A DNA stretch of 64,000 nucleotides from Wallacemonas rigidus (taxonomy: Eukaryota; Euglenozoa; Kinetoplastea; Trypanosomatida; Trypanosomatidae): positions 1 to 64,000 of the forward strand of contig JASAOL010000533.1 of NCBI GenBank assembly GCA_030849045.1, given 5' to 3'. The translations under genes and the position numbers were made by a program. The notes beneath the pieces were generated by a model. The model had not been told where the DNA came from, did no database searches, and worked only from the letters and a program-made list of their open reading frames with translations. Shown here piece by piece: positions 1 through 10,200 of this stretch; position 1 is the stretch's first letter, and each line of letters begins with the position of its first letter.

Positions 1-873
1 TACATCGCGATTGTGCTGTCGCTGGTGCCCGAGTGGCTGGCGAAGCCACGCTCGAAGCCGCTGCACATCGCCCTCACTCACAGCGAGGAGACGACGTTCG
101 ACGGCATCCGCGAGCTGCTGGAGAAGTGCGGCCAGGAGCTGATCAAATGCGATGGCTGCATCATTGGCGAGCCGACGCTGCTCGACGTGATTATCGCGCA
201 CAAGGGGATTAATTCCAACTACATCACTCTCAGAGGTAAGTCTGCGCACTCCTCGCTGCAGACGGACGGCTACAACGCGATTGAGCCCGCGTCTCGCCTG
301 CTGAGCTTTCTCTTCGCGCTGCGTGACCGCTTCGCGAAGGAGGGCCCCTTCGACAACGCGTACCCAACTCCTCACACGACGCTCTGTCCTTCACAAGCTC
401 ACGGTGGCATCGCGATGAACACGATTCCTGACACCTGCACAGTCGGCTACGAGTTCCGGAACATCGCCGCGCACCCCAGCGACGGCATTATCCGCGAAAT
501 CACCGCTTTTTTGGACGAAGAGGAGGCCCGCATGCGTGCACTGGCCGGCGCCCACCTCAGCACTGAGGAGGTTGTGATGGAGCGGAAGAACATGCAAAAC
601 GTACCCCCGTTTAACGGCGACGCCAACGCCGCGGTCGTGAAGGCGCTCCAGGCCACCGGTCAGACAGGCGAGCTGCTGCGCGTCTCGTTCGGCACAGAGG
701 CGTCTAACTATCAGGCTATGGGGATACCGTCCGTGGTGTGCGGCCCTGGCGACATCGCACAGGCACACAAGGTTAACGAGTTCATCACTGTGGAGCAGCT
801 GCAGAAGGGTGAGATCACGCTACGTAATGTCGTGCAGATTATGTGCAAGGCGGCAGCACGGAGCCAGCTATGA
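1..873 (+). CDS. Acetylornithine deacetylase-like M20 amidohydrolase (5' partial)
   Basis: The reading frame is open from base 1, so the N-terminus and true start lie outside the window; 290 C-terminal residues are present. The family removes acyl groups from amino acids (N-acetylornithine to ornithine and related substrates) with a two-zinc centre. Visible M20 features are the HSEETTFDG segment carrying the catalytic Glu pair, GEPT at the entry to the lid/dimerisation domain, GKSAHSS in that domain, and a C-terminal FGTEASNY and CGPGDIAQAHKVNEF block with the last metal-binding His. The first HxD metal motif must lie upstream. It is followed by homoserine dehydrogenase on the same strand, a neighbour pair I recall from Leishmania. 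Substrate is not certain: ArgE, DapE and generic aminoacylases share these motifs. No frameshift or stop is seen. Confidence 0.85.
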   Translation, partial: YIAIVLSLVPEWLAKPRSKPLHIALTHSEETTFDGIRELLEKCGQELIKCDGCIIGEPTLLDVIIAHKGINSNYITLRGKSAHSSLQTDGYNAIEPASRLLSFLFALRDRFAKEGPFDNAYPTPHTTLCPSQAHGGIAMNTIPDTCTVGYEFRNIAAHPSDGIIREITAFLDEEEARMRALAGAHLSTEEVVMERKNMQNVPPFNGDANAAVVKALQATGQTGELLRVSFGTEASNYQAMGIPSVVCGPGDIAQAHKVNEFITVEQLQKGEITLRNVVQIMCKAAARSQL

Positions 874-1818
874 ACACACACGCACATCCAACAACAACAA
901 CAACAGATGACACACGCTTATCGTTAATTCTTGTTTTTTTTTTGTGTTTGTTCTTTTAACAGTTGAAAAACGGAAAATACCAAAAACAACGTCCTGCTAG
1001 CGCCTTCTTGTTGATGCACTGACTGTCATCCTAAACGCCACTGTCCTCTCTCTCTCCCGTGATCGACGACAGAAAAGTCACAGTACTAGTGTGCATACAT
1101 TTTTTCCTTTAACCCACGCTGAGGGCAACGAGGCTCACATTTTATTATTATTACTTTTTCGTCGTTTGTTGTATTCTTGTTTCCTTTATCCGCGTCTTCA
1201 TTTCCATGTTCGTTGAGCCGCGATGACGTGAGCTGCACGGTTTCACATCCTGTTGTGGTAGGCACGCGAACTTTTATCTTCTCTCCACTAGCACGGCATC
1301 CAAGAAGAAGAAGAAGTTGAAGACGACAACAGAGAGCGAGAGGGAAGGGGAGTCTGACATAGATCATCGAAATGGACGTCCTGTTAAGGTGCGTCGTGCG
1401 ACGCTGTGCACACACACGATTTTCTCAGGCGGTCCTATTCACTGTCAATCGCTGCGTACGCGTCCCCTACTTCTTACCGTGAACTCCTTTCGGCGCGACG
1501 TGTGCTCTCGCTCGGCCACGATGCACATGCTCATCATATCTGTGCGTCACACAAACGCGTGCTCACAGGGCCCTCTACGGTGTGCTTACCGCAACACGGT
1601 GCGAAAGGGACGACGACCCTTCGCTTTGGCAAACAAACAACATTAAGAGATACAATAACCACCTCACCGTTGTGCTCCACACGCTATACCTCTACTCATC
1701 GTATCTTAGCGTCAAAGCTGATTATCGGGAGCATTCATTCGCACTTGTGCTTCATTCTTTTCTTCTTCCGCTCCTCTCACTCCGCTAGCGTTTCAACTCA
1801 TCTTATGTGATCGACGCC
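874..1818. other. Intergenic region, amidohydrolase to homoserine dehydrogenase
   Basis: No gene is supported here. The stretch holds the 3' untranslated region of the amidohydrolase, with CAA repeats near 883-904 and a run of ten T at 934-943. A pyrimidine tract at about 1751-1786 (TTCTTTTCTTCTTCCG and onward) is followed by AG at 1787-1788. This is the likely spliced-leader acceptor of the next gene and would give it a leader of about 30 nt. Confidence 0.6.
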
Positions 1819-2895
1819 ATGGCACCGAAGGTGGTCAAGGCAGCCATTCTCGGATTTGGTCCGGTTGGCCAAGGCATCTACAATATCGCCAAAGAGCAGA
1901 GCGCGCGACTGAGCGACCGCCTTGGCGGCGTACAACTCGTCATTGTCAAGGTCCTTGTTCGTGACCTCAGCCGTGCAGATCGTCCGCTACCGTTGAACTT
2001 CGACACATCTTTGCTCACGGACGACATTGAGGATGTCTTTGCGTGCGAAGGGCTTTCGTACATTTTCGAAGCCACCGTAGGTGAGGAGCCCGCCGTTCAG
2101 TACCTGCGAGCCGCCATCAAGGAGCACGGGTGCTCCATCGTGACCGCGAACAAAGTTATGTTCGCGCGCTACGGTGCGGAGTTGCTGCAGCTGGCGGACG
2201 TCGCCTCCGCCGCGCGTCGTCTGGTCGATCCCACATGCCGCACACGTGTTCATGTGGGCTACGAGGCGACGGTCGCGGGCGGTTTACCAATCATCAAAGT
2301 ACTCGAGAACATGACGATGGTTCAGCGTGTGTTCAAGGTGGAGGGTATTGTGAATGGATCCAGCAACTACATCTTGACGAAGCTGCGTACATCGCCATCC
2401 ATGAGCTACGACGATGTCGTGCAGGAGGCGAAGCAGCTGGGCTACCTCGAGGCTGATCCATCTGCGGATATCCTCGGTCATGATGCGTTCAAGAAACTCA
2501 TGGTTCTTTCCCAGCTTGTCTTTGGACGTCAACCGAACTGGGACGAGGTGGAAGTTGTTGGCATTGACAAGATCACATCGGAGATGGTCCGCGAGGCGGA
2601 GGCCAAAGGTTTACGCTACCGGCCGGTGGCGATGCTCGAGCTTGTCCAAGAGAAGCACGTGGACAGCGATAGCGGTGCCGCCGTCATCACTGAGAACGTT
2701 GTTGGGTGCGTGAAACCGATTCTCGTCGACGCTAGCCATCCACTGTTTACTATTGACAACACAACGATGTGCGTGACAGCGCACACCGAGTATCTTGGCG
2801 CGGTCACGGTGACGAGCGAGGTGAGCGCGGGTATGTACCCAACAGCCTGTGTGATGGTTGAAGATTTTGCCAGCTTTATGCGTGCTGACCAGTAG
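1819..2895 (+). CDS. Homoserine dehydrogenase
   Basis: Reduces aspartate 4-semialdehyde to homoserine with NAD(P)H, the branch point to threonine and methionine. The 358-residue protein starts with a Rossmann fold, GFGPVG at residues 12-17, then EATVG and TANK segments typical of the family. The catalytic domain carries YEATVAGGLPII, GIVNGSSNYIL, GYLEADPSADILGHDAFKK, the last being the hallmark homoserine-dehydrogenase signature. No ACT regulatory domain or fused aspartokinase is present, so feedback control by threonine through ACT is not expected. The open frame extends upstream only to non-ATG codons; ATG 1819 is the first Met and sits about 30 nt after the acceptor AG at 1787-1788. Trypanosomatid versions are known to be bacterial-like. 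Confidence 0.95.
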   Translation: MAPKVVKAAILGFGPVGQGIYNIAKEQSARLSDRLGGVQLVIVKVLVRDLSRADRPLPLNFDTSLLTDDIEDVFACEGLSYIFEATVGEEPAVQYLRAAIKEHGCSIVTANKVMFARYGAELLQLADVASAARRLVDPTCRTRVHVGYEATVAGGLPIIKVLENMTMVQRVFKVEGIVNGSSNYILTKLRTSPSMSYDDVVQEAKQLGYLEADPSADILGHDAFKKLMVLSQLVFGRQPNWDEVEVVGIDKITSEMVREAEAKGLRYRPVAMLELVQEKHVDSDSGAAVITENVVGCVKPILVDASHPLFTIDNTTMCVTAHTEYLGAVTVTSEVSAGMYPTACVMVEDFASFMRADQ

Positions 2896-4278
2896 AGAGA
2901 GAGAGGGGAGAGGCGGAACACGACCGAATAAGCGAACCAATGCATGTACCAATCACAAAAAGGGATTGTGCCGAAAGAGTACCTGCAGAGAGATCCGTAC
3001 AGCTGGCTGACCGTGTCACGTTTTCAGGTGACGTCGCCCTCTTTTGTCACGCACTTGTTATTGTTCTTTGACTGTTCGCTTGTTTGTTTCCTTTTTGTCC
3101 GTTCGTCCGGTAAGTAGCCGTGCCTCGCGAGTGCGGTCACTCAGATGATTCATATTACACGTACGCACACAGCACACACACACACACACAAACACACATC
3201 TGGTCGAGGAATCGTAGACATACTGTCATCAATCAACCGCACAAGCGCACTGACGAGGAAATCTGAAATGTCGCACAGCGACTATCTTCAGCTTGGTCTT
3301 TGGTCCCTTGTACTTGACCCGCTCCTTTTTGTTTTCAAATTCTATTCATGCCTTCCTCTCTCTCCTTTGCCTACGAATAATCTCTTCTACTTCTCGTTTT
3401 TTTTTTTTTCGTTTCGATGTGCCGCGTCATGAGGATTCTTTTCGTGTGTTGATCGCTCGCAACCGAAGAAACCAAGAAAACGCGAAGCCTCGTGATACGG
3501 CACATATTCACACACGTTGGCGAGTGCGCGCGGCGACAGTTTAGAACGGAGACATCAAAAAAAGGAAAACGATAAAAATTGTTGCTCGTGAACACGCTCT
3601 CTCCTCTTCTGAAACGTTTATAAACGCTCACGCTCTGTGCGCTCGCCGACTCTATCTTCTTTTCTCTTCTCTCCACCCAAAAGAAACCTTTTTTTTATCT
3701 TAGTGGTCGCTGTCGGTTGTTCTGTTCTTCTTCCACGTTTCTCTCGCGTGCTTCTCTCCCTTTTCACTCTTATTTCCCCGTTGATACCTCATATTTTCAT
3801 TTTTTTTACTGTGTAGGCTGCGTTGCTGTCTTTTTTTTTTCCCTTCCTTTTCTCTGTTCTCTTTCAGTTTAGTACGCTACCGTGAACACGTGTTGCCTTT
3901 TGTATTTGTGTCGCGCCCTTCACCGCCTCTGATCGTACTCGCTGGCGTGTTGGACGCTCGCTTCTCCTTTCCCAAGTGACGAAACGACTTCTTCGACCGA
4001 AGGAAAACAAACGGTCATCTGACTCTCCTGGCTCATCGGGTTACCATTCGGTGGTCTCAGCCCGCGCTCTAACAGACGCGGAAGGATCAAGGAACATCTA
4101 CCGACATTCAAGTGCCCCAGTCGCGTACGCAAGGACAACTGGGCAGTCTTGCACGTGTGGAGATTGTGGATCGCGTTTTCTCTTCTTCTGTCTTTTCGCT
4201 CACCGGTGTTGATATATACATATATATATATATTTCGTTGACGCCGACCTTTTCGCCCCGTATCCCTCGTTTTAGACA
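2896..4278. other. Intergenic region with acceptor tracts and uORFs before the giant kinase
   Basis: No protein gene is supported. A (CA)9 microsatellite lies at 3173-3190 and T runs at about 3399-3410 and 3683-3689. The strongest acceptor candidate is the pyrimidine tract 3826-3865 followed by AG at 3866-3867. That would give the kinase mRNA a leader of about 411 nt containing short upstream ORFs that begin at ATG 3976 and ATG 4112. An alternating AT stretch lies at 4212-4236, and a second AG at 4274-4275 sits only three bases before the start codon. Confidence 0.55.
3826..3867 (+). promoter_or_regulatory. Probable trans-splice acceptor (pyrimidine tract plus AG)
   Basis: A run of about 40 bases almost free of purines ends in CTTTCAG, with AG at 3866-3867. 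This matches the arrangement used for spliced-leader addition in trypanosomatids. It is inferred to serve the large kinase gene that begins at 4279. Confidence 0.5.
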
Positions 4279-7200
4279 ATGCCGACCTCTGACAACTCAC
4301 CTCTCTCAGGGCTCTATGCGTATGACGCGGATAGGAAGGACATGACCAGCAGCGTGCATTCCAAGGACAAGGATGCGTCAGCGTCGCTGCTGCGTGCCCG
4401 CGCAGCGTTAACATCTGCCGCTGCGAACGCCCAGGAGTCGAGATCGCTGGTTGAGTCACCTTATCCATCCGGCCCGCTCGCCTCCAACATTGTCACCAGT
4501 GTGTCTGCACACAACCGGTCCTCCTCGCTCCTCGGCGTGGACCTCAGCCCGTCTGCGGGCTCCGGCGCGCACGCGCCACCAAGCGTGATTCTCGCGTCGG
4601 CCTCAGCGACGTCTCTCGCCGGTGCTGGAGCAAACACGCTGTCCTCGATGGGCGTCCGTGCTCGGCACGAAGCTTCAAGCATCATGGAAGCGTACCGCGC
4701 ATCTCTGCCGACACGGCTCGTGGCGAGCTCGTGCGCGACGCCTAAAGCTCAACAACCCAAGCGGTATCTGTTTAGCAGCACTCCCCCTCCGCCGCCTTCA
4801 CTCGGGGTCGCCGCCAACAGCGCAGCAACAGCCTCATTGAAAACGGCGGATATACGGGTCTCGCCCTCCGCATCTTTGTCCCTATGTGCCGCTGATAATT
4901 TGTCGTCCTCACCGCCCCTCTTGTACGACGTGAGCGCTCGGCCGGCATGGACAGGTGCGATGGGCGGCCATGGACACAAGAGCAGTCATCGGTCCATGCA
5001 CCGAGAGGCGTTCGGCCACGATCCTGCGGCGGCGACGGCGGCCTCTGCCTCGAGCATGGGCCTCGCGGAAACGAGCAGCGTCCCCACAAGCTCGCTCGCA
5101 AGCACAGGGACAGCTACAGGATACACACGTGCGGCGACGTGGCTCGGCGGTGCGGCAGCGACAGGGGCGCCGGGGAACGCTGCGTCCGTGGACGGTCGCG
5201 GCTACACACCAAGGGGGAGCGACACGCCGCTCTTGTCGAGCATCAGCGCGAGTGTGGCCGCTGGGATATCACCTGGCGTGTCTGGGCCGCCCGTGCACTC
5301 GATCGCCTCGCCCTGGGCAGGCATTAACAGCGGCAGCAGCTGGGGGACATACACCGCCTCTACTGGCGCTCAACAACTCCTGCTCAACACACCACTGAGC
5401 GATGAGAAGATGACTCCCCAGGCGAGTACATCGGGTCTTCCGGAGGCAGCCCTGGTACACGGTACGGCAGGAGCCGGCGCGAGCGGGCACAACTGGGATT
5501 CTCGCAGGCAGGACCTCACACAGACGCGGAGAAGTGTGTCTTCGACAAGCATTCGGGTGCCGTCATCGTTCCCCACCACGACGGATGCTGTGCCAGCGCC
5601 GACAGATTTTTTCCTCAACCCAGCGGCCGCAACTTCGTCAACAGCGGCGATGTCGCTATCGGGCAAGCGGAAAAGCTCCTCCAGCTCCGCCGATCGCCAC
5701 TCGCGACGATCATCTGGTACCTGCACATACGAGGGCAGCAGTGCCGGCAGCAATCACACAAACACGCTGAATGAGAGCACAAGCAGCGCAGGAGGTGGCG
5801 GTGGCGGCACGGGACCTTCGCAGTCGAAGGCGCACGCCCACACGACCTCCTCCTCGTCCGTACCGCCTCAGAGTCTCCTCAGCGACCCCATCACCGGCAC
5901 ACACTCGGCAGTGACGCTGGGGCGTTCGACAGCTGCGAACTCGCTGAGCAGTGCACACGGCCGTGGTACTTCATCCGCAGCTGTGACGCCGGGAGGCGGC
6001 ACTGCCATGAGCAGCAGCGGGACGCGACACAACACGAAGCTTTTCTTGTTTCCGAAAACACAAGATCCGATGGTGCTGCCGTCCATGGCCGCTGATGGGC
6101 ATACGCCCCTCTCACTGCCCAATCCAGATGACCTCCACGGCCCTTCGCTTCTCGACGCGTCTGCAGGCAATGATTCTTTCACTAGCGCGCCAGCCAGCGA
6201 GAGCAGCGTCGGTCTGCGACTCTCATCGAGTCCAACGGCCCCCACACGCCACAGCACCACCTCCATGGGGCCCGCGACACAGCGCGATGAGAGCCAGAGC
6301 CGTCCACTTCCGAGCGTTGGCACGCCCTCAAGTGTGGTCAGCACGAGCGACAACGCTTTCGGGACGATGGCCTCGGTGTCGCCGATGCTCTCGTCACACG
6401 ACATGTCGGTAGCGTCGCATCGAGCCACCAGCGGCACACAATCCGATCGACTGCTCTCCGAAGACGCGGCTCGTCTCCCCGTGACGTTGCACAACTCCCC
6501 ATACCCTCAGAGTGCGGTGCTCGCGGGACCCAGCCCTAGTACGACGACATCCACGATGACAGTTACCACGCGCACAACGACGCCTGCGAACACAACGAGT
6601 ACCTCAGCCACGCCATCTATTGGTCGCCGAAGCCCCGCAGCGGCACACCCAGACCATGCCGTGCAGGCGGCGACGTCGGCCGCCTGGCCGTACCCACCAG
6701 AGGCGAGCCCAACGTCGGCCACGACGACCACAACAACGACCTCCACTTCAGGCACAACCCCATCCGCGGTCGCCGTGTCGTGCTTCAGCGTCGCAGCAGG
6801 CTCGGAAAGCGTTTCCGAGCCTGTCGTTTCACCGTGCTCGCTGCCGTTGAGTACGACCTCACCACCTGGTATTCACCAGACAGACGTGGAGGCGGCAGCC
6901 GTGCCATCTCTCTCGATGCAGACTGTGCGGCAACATACGGTATCCGCAAGGTGGGGCGTGCTCGATGACGAGACGGCCACCTCAGCACACCTGTGTCCAC
7001 CGTTATCGCCGCAGAGTCCCGCGAGCGTCGGTACAGTACCGTTCACCACGGCTGGGGACTCGGAAAATGACGAGGGGCGGCGTGCCGACACGCGGATGCC
7101 CCGCCGTAGCACAGACTCGCCATACACGGTCTCTGCGGATGACGTGGCCTGCTCATCGCACTACACGCCCCCCGACGCCTGCACAGCGCAGCCTTCGCCA

Positions 7201-10200
7201 TGCCTGCGAGAGTATTCGTACTCGCTGCCTGGACCGGGATCTCTCTCTCTGCCGCCGACGCGCCAGGTGACGGAAGACGACAGCGAGCCGTCTCGTTCTG
7301 CCGCGGACACCTCACTGTTTCGTGAAGCCATTAACCACACTCAGGCTGGCGAGTCGTCGCGGCCTGCAGGCGCCGTTGTGGCAGAGGGCGCCCAGGCTGA
7401 AGGCGCCGAGAGAGTCGTGGCGGCGGTAGCGGAAGGCGCCTCAGACGAGAGCATCGCCGCCTTTTTCCAGCGACGTCGCCGCCATCGTCCACCACCCCTC
7501 TTCGGACCGACCTCAAATAGTTCACCTTCAAGCGCCGCGATCGGGCCGACGTCCGTGCCAGCCGCTGCCACAACTGAAGCCGCGCTGGCCATCTGCCCGG
7601 ATGCTCTCCACACGCGCACACCTGTCCCTCCGTCTATGGGGTCGAGCGGAAATGTGTCCCTCATCGTCCCGAGCAGCCGCGTGCGCGGTAGTGAGGGCCG
7701 CTCCACCGGCTCGTCCTCGACGTGTGCCTGCGAGCAGGCCCCGCCTTGCGCTCCACCCGCACTCGCGTACAATCAACAGGGCCAGCAGCATCCACAGCCG
7801 TTGTCAGACCAGTCGAAGAAGCCACATCTGCCACAGCATTGCGATCCTTCCGTCCCTGTACGTACCTCGAGGACCGGCGGCGCCGAGAGAAGCAGTGTGG
7901 ACTCGACCTCTGCAGTTAGCTCCTTACCAACAGAAAGCCTCGCGTCCACATCGCAGCTGCCGCCATCGCAAGGCTCACCAACGCCTCTCCCACACCGAGC
8001 CCCGCCGACACCAGCGGCGATGCCGTCTGCGCTAGTCTCAAACACGACAGCGGCAGCGGCAGAGAGTACCGAGGGTGCCATCAAGTCACGCCAACGCCGG
8101 CGAAAATTAGCGCCACCTAACTTATTCTCCGTCGCTAGCACGGCCGTCGCATCGAGCGCGCCGCCGACCGTGCAAGCGCAGCCTCTGCCACAGCAGATTT
8201 ACTCGCGCGTCCACTCGCCTACCTCTTCGTCCACGACGAGCACGGTCCCCGTTGGGGGTGTCGGCGGCGGCAGTGCGGGAGGCCACGGCTATGGCGGCGC
8301 TATGGGCACGTGGCCCTCCTCTATGCTCGGCTCCGCGAACACGACACCGGCGCACAACCATCGCGCGCGCACACACCGTGGACCACTCGTACGCGTCTCG
8401 CACGACGGCCGCACGCTCGTCGTTGGCCCATTTCGCGTTTCCTGCGAAGGCTGCCTTACCGTGCGGAACGTACTCCTACTCAACCCGACCCGCATCGATG
8501 CCGCGACCAGCATCGTGGGCCCGGCGACGCCGGAGATGATGGCACTACACTCAACGCTCAGCGGCGGCTTCCCGCTGTTGAGTAATATGGCCAGTCCGAT
8601 CACGAGCACGCCGGCAGCCTGCGGGAGCTATCACCACACGACGACAGCTGGTGGTGCCGGCGCGGGTACACTGACGCATCCGATCCCCGCGACTGGCTCT
8701 CTGCTCTCCCCGCATAATGTTTCATCCGTCCACATCGGTAGCGTGTGCGGCGGCGGCGGTTGTGGCAGCGGGGGCTTCCTCTCGTCACAGGCGCAAGGGC
8801 CCGCGCCCCTTCAAGCGCCGAACGTACGCACGCGCTTGTTGAAGCCAGCCAATGGTCTCTATCAGAGCACGACGGTCAGTGGCATGACCAGCCCCGTGGC
8901 CACGCCGGAGCTTTCCGGACTGGCGCCCTCTCATCACTGTGCGAATGCCTCGTTCACGCTGCAGTCGACAAGTTTCGAGACGCCGTACAGCCCCATCACG
9001 TACGCCATGGACAGCTGCCGCTTCCCAGGTGCATCCTCGTACACGGCGAGCACTCAGCCGGCCGCTCATATCGGTGCTGGTGGTTTCGCTTCGAGTGTCA
9101 ACGCCAACACAGCGTTGAACTCATTCCTCGGCGCCCAGTCGCAAACTCTGGGACAGAGCAGCAACACGCACAACAATAGTCACAGCGGCTACAGCAACAC
9201 CAACATACCTACCGCCCCTGTCGCCCCCGGCGGGCCCACAGGTGACGTGACGCTCGGCATCCCACCGCGCTCGCACAGCCGCGGTGCTGCTCTTACGGGT
9301 GGCGTAGAGCGCGCCACGCTCACCGACGATTCGGTGGCATCATCGGCTATGTGGTCACCACCGTTATCCCACACCCACCGCCCATGTCTGGTGAGCGCCA
9401 GCGCCGCTGCATCACCACTAGCGGCAAGCGTCGGAGGCCACACTGTGAACACAAGCGGCTTCGTAAAATCCTCGACGGCCAAATTCGCCAGCTACAGTGG
9501 CTCCAACACGTCCAGTCCCACCATCGGTACCTCAAGTCGAACCCGTCGCTACGGGCCCACGTTCGGCGGCTCACCAAACTCCTCAACGCCGCAGCGCCAG
9601 ACACACCCACTACCTCATCAGCCACTGCAGGCGCAACAACACTACGCATCGCATGGTTCCGATCACACCAAGCCGCGCTCGGCGAGTGCGGCGCCTCATG
9701 CCAGCGCGAGCAGCCACGGTAGCCTGACGGCTCGCACACCGCTGTCGGGCGTCCCACATACCAATCTGTACGGCAGCGTTGCTGGCGTCACCTCACCCCA
9801 CAGCAGTTTCATTGAAGAAACCTCCTCCAGCCTGCTCTTGCCGTACTCGGTCGTACAGACGAGGCTCCTGCAGCCGACTGGGAGCCCGCAGTCCGTCTCC
9901 GCGCTGGCAGTGAAGGCTGTGCGGTACGATGACCTGGCGCTGTGCATGGGCATCGGCGAGGGCGCCTCCGCCGCCGTGTACGTCGCGATCCATCGCCCCA
10001 CCGGCCGTCGTTTGGCGGTGAAGCGCATTGATCTCTCCCCGCTATGCCTCACTCTCGGAGGTCTGATCACATCACCAAACTCGACGTGCGCCGGTGCGGG
10101 TGACGGGCCCCAAAGGACTCCGTCGTCACTCACCGCGCGGGCGGGGAGCCCCAATAGAGGCCTCTCACTCTCCCGCATGCGTCGGCGCCCCGTGCAGTTG

